In this document: in pieces, positions 11,280 to 21,072 of the stretch
Position numbering within the stretch: the first letter of the stretch is position 1
Layout: each line of letters opens with the position of its first letter
Source of the DNA: Oscarella lobularis
Lineage: Eukaryota > Porifera > Homoscleromorpha > Homosclerophorida > Oscarellidae
Assembly: GCF_947507565.1 (NCBI RefSeq)
Contig: NC_089186.1
Location: 496,001-560,000, forward strand
Reading direction: 5' to 3'
DNA length: 64,000 nt
Program-made: the position numbers and the translations under genes
Notes under the pieces: generated by a model
Seen by the model: only the letters and a program-made list of their open reading frames with translations
What the model was told of the DNA's origin: nothing
Databases searched by the model: none

Positions 11280-11489
11280 TGGTTTTGTCTTCTTAATTAT
11301 ACCCCAACAAGTGCGTGTTCTCGGCGTTTCCTTCCAGTTTGCGCAACTGTTACGGTATCCGTCTAATTATCTTGACTAATGCAGCTAATCCTCTCCTTCT
11401 TTTCCTTCTTCCGCTTTAGTTTTTTTAGAGGCCCCTTAATCTGCAGCAGTTGTAATATTACCTACATTAGGCTGGCATCATAAGCGCGG
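11280..11489. other. TRPC 3' flank
   Basis: A T-rich 3' flank of the TRPC gene. I see no canonical AATAAA directly after the stop. It leads into a decayed family A gene. Confidence 0.5.
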
Positions 11490-12120
11490 ATATCTGGTAT
11501 CGGGCCGGTGCACTCGATCTCCGTAGCTTCTACCCCAGCAATCGCTGCATTGTGGCATTCCGGGAAACACTTGATGCATAGAGCCTGTTATCCGGGCGGC
11601 TCCAACTGCGTGAGCCTGGATAAGAACTGCTTTGTTTGTGGGGCGTGGATAAAGGCGTGGTTGGGCGTAGGTTGCTAGGGCGTGCAGCTGGCTTCGCCAA
11701 ACTGGGCTGCAGTCTCTGATTGGTCACTTAGAGTCATTTGACGTCTTTCCAAACACTCACAATGACGTCAATTGATCAAATGACTATAAGTGACCAATCA
11801 GAGACTGCAGCCCAGTTTGGCGAAGCTAGCTGCTTATTGGCCGACGCCATAGCAACCTACGCCCAACCACGCCTTATCCACGCCCCACAAACAAGCAGTG
11901 TCTCCAGCCTGTTATCCAGGCTCACGCAGTAAGAGCCGCCCGGATAACAGGCTGGATACGAGCTTACTTGATGCATGGCAGACGTCGTAGTTAGAGACGC
12001 GGAACCGAGTTCCCGCAGGAGCGCAGTGCAGACTTTGCTCGCTCTGATTATTTTTGATGAAGGTTAATTGGTGCCGAGACAAAAGGCAGCAAGAGAGACG
12101 ACGGGAATGAACTCGTACAT
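11490..12120 (-). pseudogene. Family A gene interrupted by a foldback element
   Basis: The 5' part (signal peptide start at 12120, gaactcgtacat context) and the 3' cysteine-coding part (11490-11579, ctgcattgtggcattccggg context) are collinear with the gene at 12776. They are split by a 386-bp element. Further substitutions and indels break the frame. The insertion lies at the acttgatgcat site in the middle of the mature peptide. Confidence 0.75.
11580..11965. mobile_element. Foldback MITE-like element with 11-bp target duplication
   Basis: The two halves are inverted copies of each other: left arm about 11581-11750, right arm about 11765-11953. Both contain AGCCTGTTATCCGGGCGGCTC, GGGGCGTGGATAA..GCGTGGTTGG and CTGCAGTCTCTGATTGGTCACTTA. 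The centre is a short spacer with TGACGTC motifs. The element is flanked by the direct repeat acttgatgcat (11569-11579 and 11966-11976), which is the interrupted sequence of a family A gene. No transposase frame is present, so it is non-autonomous. The right end carries about 12 extra bases outside the inverted repeat, so the exact terminus and duplication length (8-11 bp) are uncertain. Confidence 0.75.
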
Positions 12121-12775
12121 GTTCGGTTTGTGGCGACGGTGGAATGAGGAGAAAGAGCTACTTGCGTTGCTTAAGTGCGATGACGAGTTTCCGTCTCGAA
12201 AGTATCTCTAATGTTGTTGGCACGTCTGGGGACGCTCTTCCCACTGAAGTGACGCCGATCTGTTTTTGAGGCAGCCTACGCAAAGTCGATTTGCGCGCAA
12301 AAGCATGTCTGCAACGTGAGCGCAACGCCACGCGCTGACGCTCGTGCATTTGCCCTGCTTCTGAAGCGAGCAAGAAAAGAAAGCTGTACTCTGCATGAAC
12401 AAGTCTCACTACTTTTTTCCGCTGCAGCGCGGAGAAAAGGAGGTGCACCTGTATAAGCAGGGATAGGGCACGTTTGATTCGCTTGATCGTTGCAGCAGGC
12501 AATTCCTCCAAAGATAAAGTATTTTTATTAATTAATGGAGAGAGATCATGAGGTTTATTGGAGCACGTCCAACTGCCGCGCCGTTATTGAAAAAGATGAA
12601 TGAAGGGTATAGATTCGCTCTTTGTACGCGCTCGGAGACCCAGGCGAATTCTGATGCAACAATAATTTCAACAAAAACGACAATTTTGCGCACAGACAAA
12701 GACACTACATGCAGGCATACAACAAACAGAAATCAGAGTTCACGGGACCATGATCGGCTTCTCAGCTCCTGCTCC
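12121..12775. other. Family A intergenic spacer, copy 3
   Basis: The same spacer as 1442-2090 and 4921-5517. It carries an extra TTAA/ATTA 4-mer at 12531-12534 relative to 5300. No gene is seen. Confidence 0.55.
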
Positions 12776-13021
12776 TCACAACACTCCGCAGGTGCAAGTA
12801 ACGGGACGGCCACGTAGGCCGGTACAGTCTCCGGCGTTTTTACGTCCACTACAGCATTCGCTGCATGATGGCATTCCGGGGTACACTGCCTGGCAGAAGT
12901 CGTAGCCTGAGAGGCAACACCGAGTTCCGTCAGGAACGCACTGCTCGTTCTCATGATCTTGGACGAAGTTGGCCCCGAAACAAAGGGCAGCAAGAGAGAC
13001 GACAAGTATGAACTTGTACAT
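12776..13021 (-). CDS. Family A secreted cysteine-rich peptide, 10-Cys reference form
   Basis: An 81-residue single-exon ORF: signal peptide MYKFILVVSLAALCFGA, pro-stretch NFVQDHENEQ, then a mature region C-x6-CC-x6-C-x9-C-x2-CC-x8-C-x9-C-x-C. All ten cysteines are present, so it serves as the reference for the family. Predicted to be secreted with five disulfides. The pre-pro segment is nearly identical between copies while the inter-cysteine residues vary, a pattern known from venom and defence peptide families. Upstream is the conserved cassette flank and downstream the standard spacer. Function is not known from sequence. Confidence 0.82.
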   Translation of the reverse strand: MYKFILVVSLAALCFGANFVQDHENEQCVPDGTRCCLSGYDFCQAVYPGMPSCSECCSGRKNAGDCTGLRGRPVTCTCGVL

Positions 13022-13284
13022 GCTTCGTTTGTCGCGACGGTAGAATGAGGAGAAAGAGCTACTACCTTCGCTTATGTTGGCACTCCTAGCTCCTCCAGTG
13101 CAAACGCGCGAAATCCGACGAGTAGACCACAGTCATCTGTCGAGACCATCTATGACGGTTTTTACTCTAGTGGCGGTGATCTGTTTAGCTAATTCCTATT
13201 CAAAGCACTTATTAGGTGCGAGAACCACTGGCCACTGTGGCCAGCCTTCAGCACGCTGACGCCGCAAATAAGCGAAAAAAGGCC
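13022..13284. other. 5' flank of the family A gene at 12776
   Basis: Conserved upstream flank with a 4-bp tagc/agct extra unit at 13186-13190 relative to 5900. It presumably contains the minus-strand promoter. Confidence 0.45.
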
Positions 13285-13860
13285 AAAGGTGCACGAAGCG
13301 TTATGGGAAATGGGAGATGAAATGGGTTTGAAGTGGTTCATCTCCGATAAGGTAGAAAACATGGGTCTTTGGTTATTTATATGTACTTAACTAATAATGT
13401 CTCTGACTGTGAGTCTGCTCACTGTGAGTCTCATTGAAATTCCTCCTCACGTGAAAGACTGGAAATTGATGCTCCAGGACGAGCACAATATAGCGATACT
13501 TGGACGACTGGGCCGATCGTTTGGACAGGTGGTATCCGTCTGAATTGAAAGAAATCGTTTCGATGATATTATTCTCAGGTTTGGAGAGGGGATGGAATGC
13601 CAAAATTGAGAACGCTCGCGATGCTAAGCCAAAGGCATCGGCTACTGTTCTTCAAAGAAATAGTCGCATCTCTAATTTTATACGCACTTGCTGAGAAAAT
13701 ATTTTCTCAATTTTTGTCTAATATAAATGTGTCACGTGATATGTCTGTGAGTATTGATCTCCTTTGATCTCCGTTTATTCCAAAAGGAGCGCGTAGGACG
13801 AAGCGTTGGCGTGATCGAATGCGTTTTAGAAGACACTAGAGTCCATTACGTAAGCTCCGG
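13285..13860. repeat. Dispersed module M, copy 4
   Basis: The same module as 640 and 6005. The frames are interrupted, and it ends at the promoter block. Confidence 0.65.
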
Positions 13861-14024
13861 ACGAACGGGCCTCTCAAAAAAGGGCGTTTTCCTGTTTTGC
13901 CTACTGTATAGCTTTCGACGGCTTCTTCGCTAGCCATAGCGTACGCGCTTTGGCAAGAACGCGTCTATCGAGAACTACTCATCCTGCCGTCCGGATGGCA
14001 ACGAGCTTGAGCGTCTTTTACATG

Positions 14025-14050
14025 ACCACACCCACCTTCCCTCCGCTTCC
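14025..14050 (-). promoter_or_regulatory. GGAAGCG/TGTGGT promoter-like block
   Basis: On the minus strand GGAAGCG (14044-14050) and TGTGGT (14025-14030) lie 20 bp apart. The TATA position reads tgtaaaag instead of TATAAAAG. To its right starts the 3' region of the family B gene at 14385, so cassettes abut here. Confidence 0.45.
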
Positions 14051-14328
14051 TTTATTTATGCAGTTACGTCTTCGTTGACGAAGACGAAGTCCTCTAGCCA
14101 CATGCAGCGTCGTCGTTCTTCACCTCCTGCTTTTGGTCTGCTCTCGTCTTCGCGTCATCGAGCGTCGATCAGCCAGCCTCATACATAGTCTATATCCATC
14201 GTTTCCTTTCTAAATTTAGTTGGATAATTTGCGCTCGCGTGCAGTTAGTTGGCTCGCGACTATTATTCGCTAAATTACGGAAGAGAAAGCGAAGATCTAC
14301 GCAAGAAGCGACGGACCGTTTTGAGCAC

Positions 14329-14334
14329 TTTATT
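14329..14334 (-). terminator. Poly(A) signal AATAAA of the family B gene at 14385
   Basis: TTTATT on the plus strand is AATAAA on the minus strand, in the context TTGTGAAATAAAGYGCTCAAAA, which is conserved downstream of other family B genes (22853, 32910, 38708). It lies about 50 bp after the stop codon. Confidence 0.7.
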
Positions 14335-14384
14335 TCACAATTAGGACATGCATACACCCATATACGTATATGTCTGATGCAACC

Positions 14385-14639
14385 TCAAAACGAAGGCCGA
14401 GAAATTTTGATTAGTTGCGGAGAGGGAGAGGAGCAGATGAATGTGAAAGTCGGACGCGATGTGACGGGTGTGCAAGAGCAGACACTACCTGGAACGTTCT
14501 GACAGACATGACTGCACATCTGTTTGCAGTGGATGCGCAGCAGCATTGAGTTTCGCCGAACGCGCTCACCAGAGTTGACGACGACGGTCGCATAGACCGA
14601 GATGAGTAGGACCAACAGGAGAAAGCGTTGTGATGTCAT
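14385..14639 (-). CDS. Family B secreted peptide with basic cleavage site
   Basis: An 84-residue single exon. It has a signal peptide (MTSQRFLLLVLLISVYATVVVNS) and a basic ERVRR site of the kind cut by furin-like proteases. The mature peptide follows C-x3-C-x3-C-x6-C-x-C, with a sixth Cys in TFTFIC. Three disulfides are possible. The promoter lies to the right (GGAAGCG at 14742-14748, tcta/TATA-like gatatctag) and the AATAAA to the left at 14329, so it is a compact complete transcription unit. It is likely a processed, secreted, defensin-sized peptide. No known family is recognised. Confidence 0.78.
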   Translation of the reverse strand: MTSQRFLLLVLLISVYATVVVNSGERVRRNSMLLRIHCKQMCSHVCQNVPGSVCSCTPVTSRPTFTFICSSPSPQLIKISRPSF

Positions 14640-14741
14640 TGCTGAATCCGTACACGTATATAGTGACCACCGTCAAAGTATCCTATTCAACTGAATGAGG
14701 AGGCACTATACGTATCTCGTAGACTAGATATCACCTTCCCT

Positions 14742-14748
14742 CGCTTCC
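14742..14748 (-). promoter_or_regulatory. GGAAGCG element of the family B gene at 14385
   Basis: GGAAGCG on the minus strand in the context TATAAACAAAGGAAGCGAGGG, about 105 bp before the ATG, followed by AAGGTGATATCT. The TGTGGT core seen in other family B promoters is missing in this shorter version. Confidence 0.55.
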
Positions 14749-14759
14749 TTTGTTTATAC

Positions 14760-14965
14760 TGTAAGCTTCAATGTTATCTTGGTGCACCTGCGTATATTGT
14801 CGTCAGAGGCGGGAAAGCGCCCGCCATGCAACAGGTAGCTAAGTAATCATTTACGACGTGTACTATATACGTGAATTACATGTAAATTGATTTTCTCACG
14901 TAACTACCAGCACTCTACCAGAGCTTTTTATACTCTGCAATCCGTTCTCACAGTACTGAATGCAC
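14760..14965. other. Spacer shared with 23260-23508
   Basis: About 200 bp similar to the spacer upstream of the family B relic at 23126 (gtaagcttc..atgttatcttggtg..cctgcgtata). It holds no gene. Confidence 0.5.
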
Positions 14966-15375
14966 TTACCGTTCGATTCGTTTAAATGCGTTAGGGTCAG
15001 TGTCGAAAGTGAAAGCGAGAATGTTGAGTCCGAATAAAGTTCCCCAGGCGTTGTTTCCTACAGTGTTGGGGGATTCAATATTCGGAACGACGGAGACAAA
15101 CTCAGCTCTGTTGAAAAAATATTTCACAGTGACGTTGACGTTGAAAGGGGCCCCAGACTGGGACACAACGTAAACGGAGAATCAGATTCTGATAGCGGCC
15201 CATTTTCAACGGCAACTACACGCACGCAAAAAGTCTAAGAGCACTAAAGTAGACGCAAAGCCTGTCTGGCTTACTTGTTGCTGATTCGAATCCACCTTCG
15301 CTATCGCTTCCTGATTAATCGTCAGGTCCAACTGTTACAACCCACCTTCCATTGGTGATGGAACTGATAAGGCTA
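14966..15375 (-). pseudogene. Truncated copy of the secreted-domain gene at 23509
   Basis: It matches the last exon of the gene at 23509-24384 (VTVKYFFN..VVPNIESPNTVGNNAWGTLF segment), the intron before it and the 3' end of the preceding exon. The match ends near 15375. One base is missing near 15188 relative to the other copy, shifting the frame, and most of the upstream exon is absent. This is a duplicated fragment. Confidence 0.7.
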
Positions 15376-16320
15376 GAGCACAGAAATAGACGCTACATGC
15401 AAACATTTATACGACAAACAGAAGTCAGAGTTAACGGGACCATGATCGGCTTCTCAGCTCACAAATCCCCTCCGCAAATGCAAGTCACGGGACGGCCATG
15501 TGAACCGATACACTCTACGAAAGCCCCACTATAGCATTCGCTGCATGGTGGCAGTTTGGGATACAGTGCATGGCAGCTTGAGAGGCAGCACCGAGTTCCC
15601 GCAGGAACGCACTGCATGCATGCTCGTTCTCACGAACTTGGACAAAGTTGGCGCCGAAGCAAAGGGCAGCAAGAGAGACGACGAGAATGAACTTGTGCAT
15701 GTTCGGTTTGTCGCGGCGGTGGAATGTCTCGTGCAAGCACGCGAAATCCGACGAGTAGACCACAGTCATCTGTCGCGACCATCTATGACGCTTTTTACTC
15801 TAGTTGTGGTGATCTGTTTTATTCTTATCCAAAAGCACTTATTAGGTGCAAGAACCACTAGCCAGCCTACAGCAGGCTGACGCAGCAAAAAGAACGTCTT
15901 CTGCGTCCAAAAGTGTGCACCCCAATCCCGTGCACACTTCCTTTGATCGATTGCTGCATGGGAACAGGCAGGAAAAAAGGGCGCAGCGGGACTGGGACAC
16001 GTTCACCGCATCAATACACGAGACACTTTCAACGTACACACAAGCAACATGCATACTTCTCAACTCCACATCGGCATATATGAGGATATGATACTGGGTG
16101 CTTATGCCACGATCTATGCCGCGAAGAGTACAGAAAAACATGCGATAAAGAAGCAACATCGTCTTGCAGCAGACGTCCGGTGCATGGCGGGCTCGTTCTA
16201 TAATGCGCGCACCTCAGATGATAGCCTTAGTAACGAAGAACGCAGCACGTACTCCATGCAGCTGACGCTTTTGGGGAGAGAAGCAGCTGGTCTCTCACGC
16301 GTCTGTAGGTGATGAAACGG
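15340..16320. repeat. About 1-kb segmental duplication, copy 1
   Basis: This segment, including the family A pseudogene, matches 26270-27260 at high identity. Differences are dominated by small insertions, several of them TGCA (16181-16184, 16257-16260). Outside the peptide gene no convincing conserved frame was found. Confidence 0.75.
15459..15700 (-). pseudogene. Family A gene inactivated by an 8-bp TGCATGCA insertion
   Basis: Nearly identical to the intact gene at 26408-26641. The signal peptide (MHKF start at 15700) is intact, but an extra TGCATGCA at 15613-15620 shifts the frame just after the ENE stretch. The codon for the second Cys of the ECC pair also reads TAT (Tyr). It is therefore a recent pseudogene with two lesions. 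Confidence 0.8.
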
Positions 16321-16647
16321 AAGAAACACCTTTTAAAAAATCTCTTGCTTAGAAAAGATGTCGTCGAGTTTCTCCAGACGCCAGCTAGCTCCAACGTTTG
16401 CAAAGATATAGATTTGAGCGAAGCCTTTCCACTCAGTCGTACCTTTCTTAGAAACGATGACGAATAAAGGGGGAGGGGGAGTAGTTGCTCTTCCTGCGCT
16501 CTCGGAGACCAGGCAAATTCTCATGCAAAGACTTTCATTTCAAAGACAACGACAAAGACAACGACAAATACAAACGACAACAACGACGACAACTACAAAG
16601 ACGTCACATACACATGCGACGTAGAAGTCAGAGTCTTCGGGCCATCA
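16321..16647. other. Spacer between the duplication and the two-domain gene
   Basis: Holds an A/C-rich stretch at about 16540-16600 (acgacaaagacaacgacaaa-like imperfect repeats) and the 3' flank of the gene at 16648. No gene is seen. Confidence 0.45.
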
Positions 16648-17016
16648 TCACATTTCCTCCGCGCAGTAGCAAAGCACGGGCCGTGGGTATAAACCGGTAC
16701 AATCGTCGTAGTACCCACTACAGCAATCATTGCATCGTGGCGGTCCGCCAGGAAGGCAGTTACCGGCGCAGCACTGTTTGCCCGTTTTCACGCAGCACGT
16801 GCATATTCCAGATTTACTGCAGCCTGCTTCAGTTGCGCCGCTGCAGCAGGTGGAACACGGCGGTAAACCGGTAGCCAAAGGACACTTTGGATTTGCTTGA
16901 TCATTGCAGCATCCAGAAGCGCACGACAGACCCTGCTCACTCTGATGATCTTTGACAGTGAAGTTGGCGCCGAAGCAAAGGGCAGCAAGAGAGACGACGA
17001 GAATGAACTTGTACAT
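16648..17016 (-). CDS. Family A two-domain secreted cysteine-rich protein
   Basis: A 122-residue single exon from the ATG at 17016. The frame is open further upstream, but MYKF is the family start. It has the standard signal peptide and then two consecutive cysteine modules. Module 1 (about 35-79) has C, CC, C, C, CC, C, C-x-C; module 2 (about 80-122) has C, CC, C, C, CC, C, C-x-C. There are twenty cysteines or close to it. Module 2 ends like the single-domain members (RPVLCYC). This shows that the cysteine unit is an autonomous domain that can be internally duplicated. Predicted secreted; function unknown. Confidence 0.8.
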   Translation of the reverse strand: MYKFILVVSLAALCFGANFTVKDHQSEQGLSCASGCCNDQANPKCPLATGLPPCSTCCSGATEAGCSKSGICTCCVKTGKQCCAGNCLPGGPPRCNDCCSGYYDDCTGLYPRPVLCYCAEEM

Positions 17017-17287
17017 GTTCGGTTTGTCGCGACGGTGGAATGAGGAGAAAGAGCTACTCGCGTTGCTTATGAGCCATGGCGAGTTTCCGCCTCGAAAAAT
17101 ATCTCTAGCTTTGTTGCCACTTCTGCGACGCTCTTTCACTAATGTGGCGCCGATTTGAGGCGGGCGAATCTTTCTCCCACCTACAGGCAAGAGCCAGCTA
17201 GCTCTTCCTTCCTTGACAAAAAGATTCCCAGGCCTTGTTCATCGATGGGGACTTCACAAAGCCTCCCCCAGAGGGTCTCGGCTCCGA
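17017..17287. other. 5' flank of the two-domain gene
   Basis: A conserved flank shared with 25902-26090 (gagccatggcgagtttccgcc..ttcactaatgtggcg). Frames continuing upstream of the gene's ATG are probably untranslated. Confidence 0.45.
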
Positions 17288-17433
17288 TCGCGAGACCTCG
17301 CCTCTAGAAAAGCGGCAGAAAAGGATGCAAAAGTGTAAACAACACTTTGACGTCATCGAATCGCGAGACCTCGCCTCCAGAAAAGCGGCAGAAAAGGATG
17401 CAAAAGTGTAAACAACACTTTGACGTCATCGAA
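17288..17433. repeat. 73-bp tandem duplication
   Basis: Two units of 73 bp (17288-17360 and 17361-17433) differ at one base (cctctag/cctccag). Each contains TGACGTCA, a CRE-like palindrome. It is a very recent duplication. Confidence 0.85.
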
Positions 17434-18087
17434 TATACCCGACTCGCGCTTTTCTATGCGCGTCTTCACTCGGGCAACAAAGACGACGTATGTTTTTCAC
17501 GAAGAAACGACTCAATTCAGCACTCGATCTCAAGTTCTCCAACTTTTCACTCATTGTAACAGACACCTGCATATGGGCGGGTACGAATCGCGAGCGCTGG
17601 TCCCTGTGGCCAACAGCGCGGCCTCCAACTGCGTCATGCAAATGGCGTGAAGATGAGCATTTTGATGAGTCTGCATGCATGGTCTACAGAACGCTATGGA
17701 CTTGTGCAGATATTCCGTTTTTCAAGCTCCCATCAACTGCGTCAGAGATAAGGTTTTTCAAAGGAAAGCGTTGGCGTGGAGAACAATTTATCGTGAGGCA
17801 ATTCCTCCAAAGATAAAGTATCTCCATTAATGGAGAGAGATCATGCATGAGGTTTTTTTTGGTGCACGTCCAACCGCCACGCCGTTATTGATAAAGATGC
17901 ATGAATGGACTTATTATGGTATAGATTTGCTCTTTGTACGCGCTCGGAGACCCAGGCGAATTCTGATGCAACAATAAATTCGACGAAGACGACAATTTCG
18001 CGCACAGACAAAGACACTACATGCAGACATACGACAAACAGAAGTCAGTTTTCACGGGACCATGATCGGCTTCTCAGCTCCTCCCCC
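17434..18087. other. Spacer before the family A gene at 18088
   Basis: The left half (17434-17810) is unique sequence without a convincing gene. The right half (about 17800-18087) is family A 3' spacer with a TGCA insertion at 17844-17847. Confidence 0.45.
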
Positions 18088-18330
18088 TCACAAATTCGCT
18101 CCGCAGAAGCAAATCGGGGGAAGTCTTACCACAATTCTACAGTCTCCGAAACTTCCACCAAAACATTCTCTGCATAATGGAAATGTGGGGTACACTGCAT
18201 GGCAGACGTCGGGGCTCCCGTCGCAGCACTCAGTTCCGGGAGGAAGACTCTGCTCGTTTTCATGATTTTGGACAAAGTTGGCGCCGAAGCAAAGGGTAGC
18301 AAGAGAGACGACGAAAATGAACTTGTACAT
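18088..18330 (-). CDS. Family A secreted cysteine-rich peptide, 8-Cys form
   Basis: An 80-residue single exon, closest to the gene at 2091. It has the signal peptide, then NHENEQS, then CC, C, C, C, C, C-x-C. Both the first Cys and the second Cys of the ECC pair are replaced (Ser and Phe). That both 8-Cys genes lack exactly these two positions suggests they pair with each other in the 10-Cys forms. Flanks are the same cassette as at 2091 (module M with TATATG follows to the right). Confidence 0.77.
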   Translation of the reverse strand: MYKFIFVVSLATLCFGANFVQNHENEQSLPPGTECCDGSPDVCHAVYPTFPLCRECFGGSFGDCRIVVRLPPICFCGANL

Positions 18331-18589
18331 GTTCGGTTTGTCGCGACGATGGAATGAGGAGAAAGAGCTACTCTCTTCGCTTATGTTGGCACTCCTAGCT
18401 CCTCCCTTGCAAACGCGCGAAATCCGACGAGTAGACCACCGTCATCTGTCGAGACCATCTATATATGACGCTTTTTACTCTAGTGGCGGTGATCTGTTTT
18501 ATTCCTTTTCAAAGCACTTAATAGGTGTGAGAACCCCTGGCCAGCCTTCAGCGTGCTGACGCCGCAAATGAGCGAAAAAGACCAACGCA
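18331..18589. other. 5' flank of the family A gene at 18088
   Basis: Conserved upstream flank equivalent to 2331-2589, with an extra TATA dinucleotide expansion near 18463. It presumably contains the promoter. Confidence 0.45.
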
Positions 18590-19060
18590 AGTGCACGAAG
18601 CGTTATTGGAAATGGGAGATGAAATGGGTTTGACTAATAAGTGGTTCATCTCTCGGATAAGGTGGAAAACATGGGTCTTCTGTCTTTGGTTAGTTATATG
18701 TATATGTATGTATATGTAATACATAGAGTCATTCAGGCTGTCCGAAAACACCTGAATGAGTCTATATGTATATTTATGTATGTCTATGTACATGTATATG
18801 TAATGTCTCAGACTGAAAGACTGCCCACCGTGGGTCTCATTGAAATTCCTCCTTACGTGAAGGACTAGAAATTGATGCTCCAGTACCTACTGGACGAGCA
18901 CAATATTTTTGTCAATTTTTTTGCCTATGCTTCCTGACGTCTTGTTTGAAAGAGCTGTGTAAATGTGTCACGTGTCTTCGAGATTAATTATCCCATTTGA
19001 TCTCCGTTGATTGCGAAAGGAGCGCGTAGGACGAAGCGTTGGCGCGATCGAATACATTGT
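18590..19060. repeat. Dispersed module M, copy 5
   Basis: Same layout as 2590-3060, with a TATATG-type microsatellite at about 18690-18800. Broken frames only. Confidence 0.65.
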
Positions 19061-19430
19061 AGAAGCGACTAGAGTCCAATAGGTAAGCTCCGATCGAACG
19101 GGACCTCTCAAAAAAGCGTTTTCCTCTTTTGCCTAGCTCTCGACGGCTTCTTTTCTAGCCATAGCGTACACGCTTTGGCAAGAACGCGTCGGGTCTATGA
19201 AGCACTACTCATCCTGCGTCCGGGATGGGATGACAACGAGCAGCTCGAGCGTCTTTTATGACCACACCCTGTAGTGATTACGGGCCCAAAGTGTCAACGA
19301 ATGATGTAGAAAGGTCTTTGTTGGAACTTATACAGGGCTGTGCCGCAGCGAAAGATGAAAGTGCATGCTTGTTTAAATATCGAGGCATGCAATGAGCTAT
19401 TTTTTTCCTAGAATAGACTCATCACTAGTA
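19061..19430. other. Decayed promoter block and left flank of the palindromic element
   Basis: The left part is the cctctcaaaaaagcg..actcatcctgc block. It breaks off at accacaccc, just before where GGAAGCG would be. The rest up to 19428 is unique sequence holding agatgaaagtgc, which reappears inverted as gcactttcatct just right of the element at 21078. Confidence 0.5.
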
Positions 19431-21070
19431 GAGTAGGACCTCGGCTTTCGGACATTCTGCGATTTCGGACGCTCGCACAGCAAATCTAGCCAACCGATTC
19501 TGGCTTCCTATAGCGCATTTTAAAGCCCAATCCCTGCCAGGAAGATGTGCTTGAGCGCGAATCAATAGACCAAACCCTCGTGATTTTATAAGAAGATTAG
19601 CGCGCGCAGGTCAAAACCTCCGCTTTCGGACAACGGTGTCGCTTTCGGACACGCAGGCGTAGCTCAATCAAATTTTAATGTTTCGCCAAGAATTTTTTTT
19701 CACAGAATCCTCTATCATAGAGCTTTCGAACGCAGTAAAGCTTTAGCAAAATGGTCAAGTCTGTCGCCTGCTAAAAATCGACGAACGTACCGACATCGCA
19801 CCTCGGTTTTCGGACACCAGTTATTCCGTTTGCAAAGGCCAAATCCGTTTCTAAAACACTACTCTGAATTTTCTGTAAGGTATTTGAGTCGAATTTCAAA
19901 AGCCGATCGAAAACGAGTAACTTTGCTAAGCAATTGGGCGGTTTAGTGCCGCAAAATGCATTTCTCAAGTTTGCTTTAGTAGCAATAAAACTAAAAATAG
20001 CAACGAAAATACCCAAACTGGTACAGAAGCAAGCGGTGCGAAGAAAAGTCACCCTAAAACTTCGTTTTATTGAAAAAATCTGTCGCATAGAGTACTTTAC
20101 GCCAAATTCATTTGCCGTTCTGATATTAATGGCAACGTCGGAAACATTCAGTAAAAGTACGCCTTTTTACAGTATCTGCCTCTGGAGTGCTCTCCCTAAG
20201 TAGAGCAAGTACATTTTTCGCAAAATCGACTTTCATGAAGGTATCACAGCCAGAGTGTGATACCAAGAATCTGAAATTTGATCTTTATATAGGAGCACTC
20301 AAACTAAAATTCTTAGAACGCAAATTAATAAAATATTAAACGCAGCTTGACGTAGCCTGATCATGCGCTCTTGGCAATATACCATAAACAGACACTACGA
20401 TAAGGTTTGAACAAACTGCATACTTTTTTATTAAAATGAAGTTTTAGGGTGACTTTTCTTCGCACCGCTTGCTTCTGTACCAGTTTGGGTATTTTCGTAG
20501 CTATTTTTAGTTTTATTGCTACTAAAGCAAACTTGAGAAATGCATTTTGCGGCACTAAACCGCCCAATTGCTTAGCAAAGTTACTCGTTTTCAATCGGTT
20601 GTTGAAATTCGACTCAAATACCTTACAGAAAATTCGGAGTAGTGTTTTAGAAACGGATTTGGCCTTTGCAAACGGAATAAATGGTGTCCGAAAACCGAGG
20701 TGCGATGTCAGTACGTTCGTCGATTTTTAGCAGGCGACAGACTTGACCATTTTGCTAAAGCTTTACTGCGTTCGAAAGCTCTATGATAGAGGATTCTGTG
20801 GAAAAAAATTCTTGGCGAAAAATTAAAATTTGAATGAGCTACGCCTGCGTGTCCGAAAGCGACACCGTTGTCCGAAAGCGGAGGTTTTGACCTGCGCGCG
20901 CTAATCTTCTTATAAAATCACGAGGGTTTGGTCTATTGATTCGCGCTCAAGCACATCTTCCTGGCAGGGATTGGGCTTTAAAATGCGCTATAGGAAGCCA
21001 GAATCGGTTGGCTAGATTTGCTGTGCGAGCGTCCGAAATCGCAGAATGTCCGAAAGCCGAGGTCCTACTC
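19431..21070. mobile_element. 1.64-kb palindromic Tc1/mariner/pogo-type non-autonomous element
   Basis: The left arm (19431 to about 20080) and right arm (about 20424 to 21070) are long inverted repeats of about 640 bp with a spacer of about 340 bp. Termini are GAGTAGGACCTCGGCTTTCG and its complement. They are flanked by TA on both sides (19429-19430, 21071-21072), the target duplication of Tc1/mariner-type elements. The terminal sequence and its repeated TTTCGGAC motifs resemble pogo/Tigger-like ends, from family knowledge. Frames in the arms mirror each other and encode nothing recognised; there is no transposase. The spacer holds a perfect 9-bp hairpin (20240-20248 with 20256-20264). Confidence 0.8.
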
Positions 21071-21072
21071 TA

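Noticed and set aside
15290-15301. tRNA B-box-like gattcgaatcc (also at 23853)
   Set aside because: It lies in the coding exon of the 23509 family on the other strand; no A box or cloverleaf around it.
19771-20730. Mirrored frames of about 93-105 codons in the palindrome arms as genes
   Set aside because: They are the same sequence read from both arms, with no motif, no transposase signature and no start context; explained by the inverted repeat.
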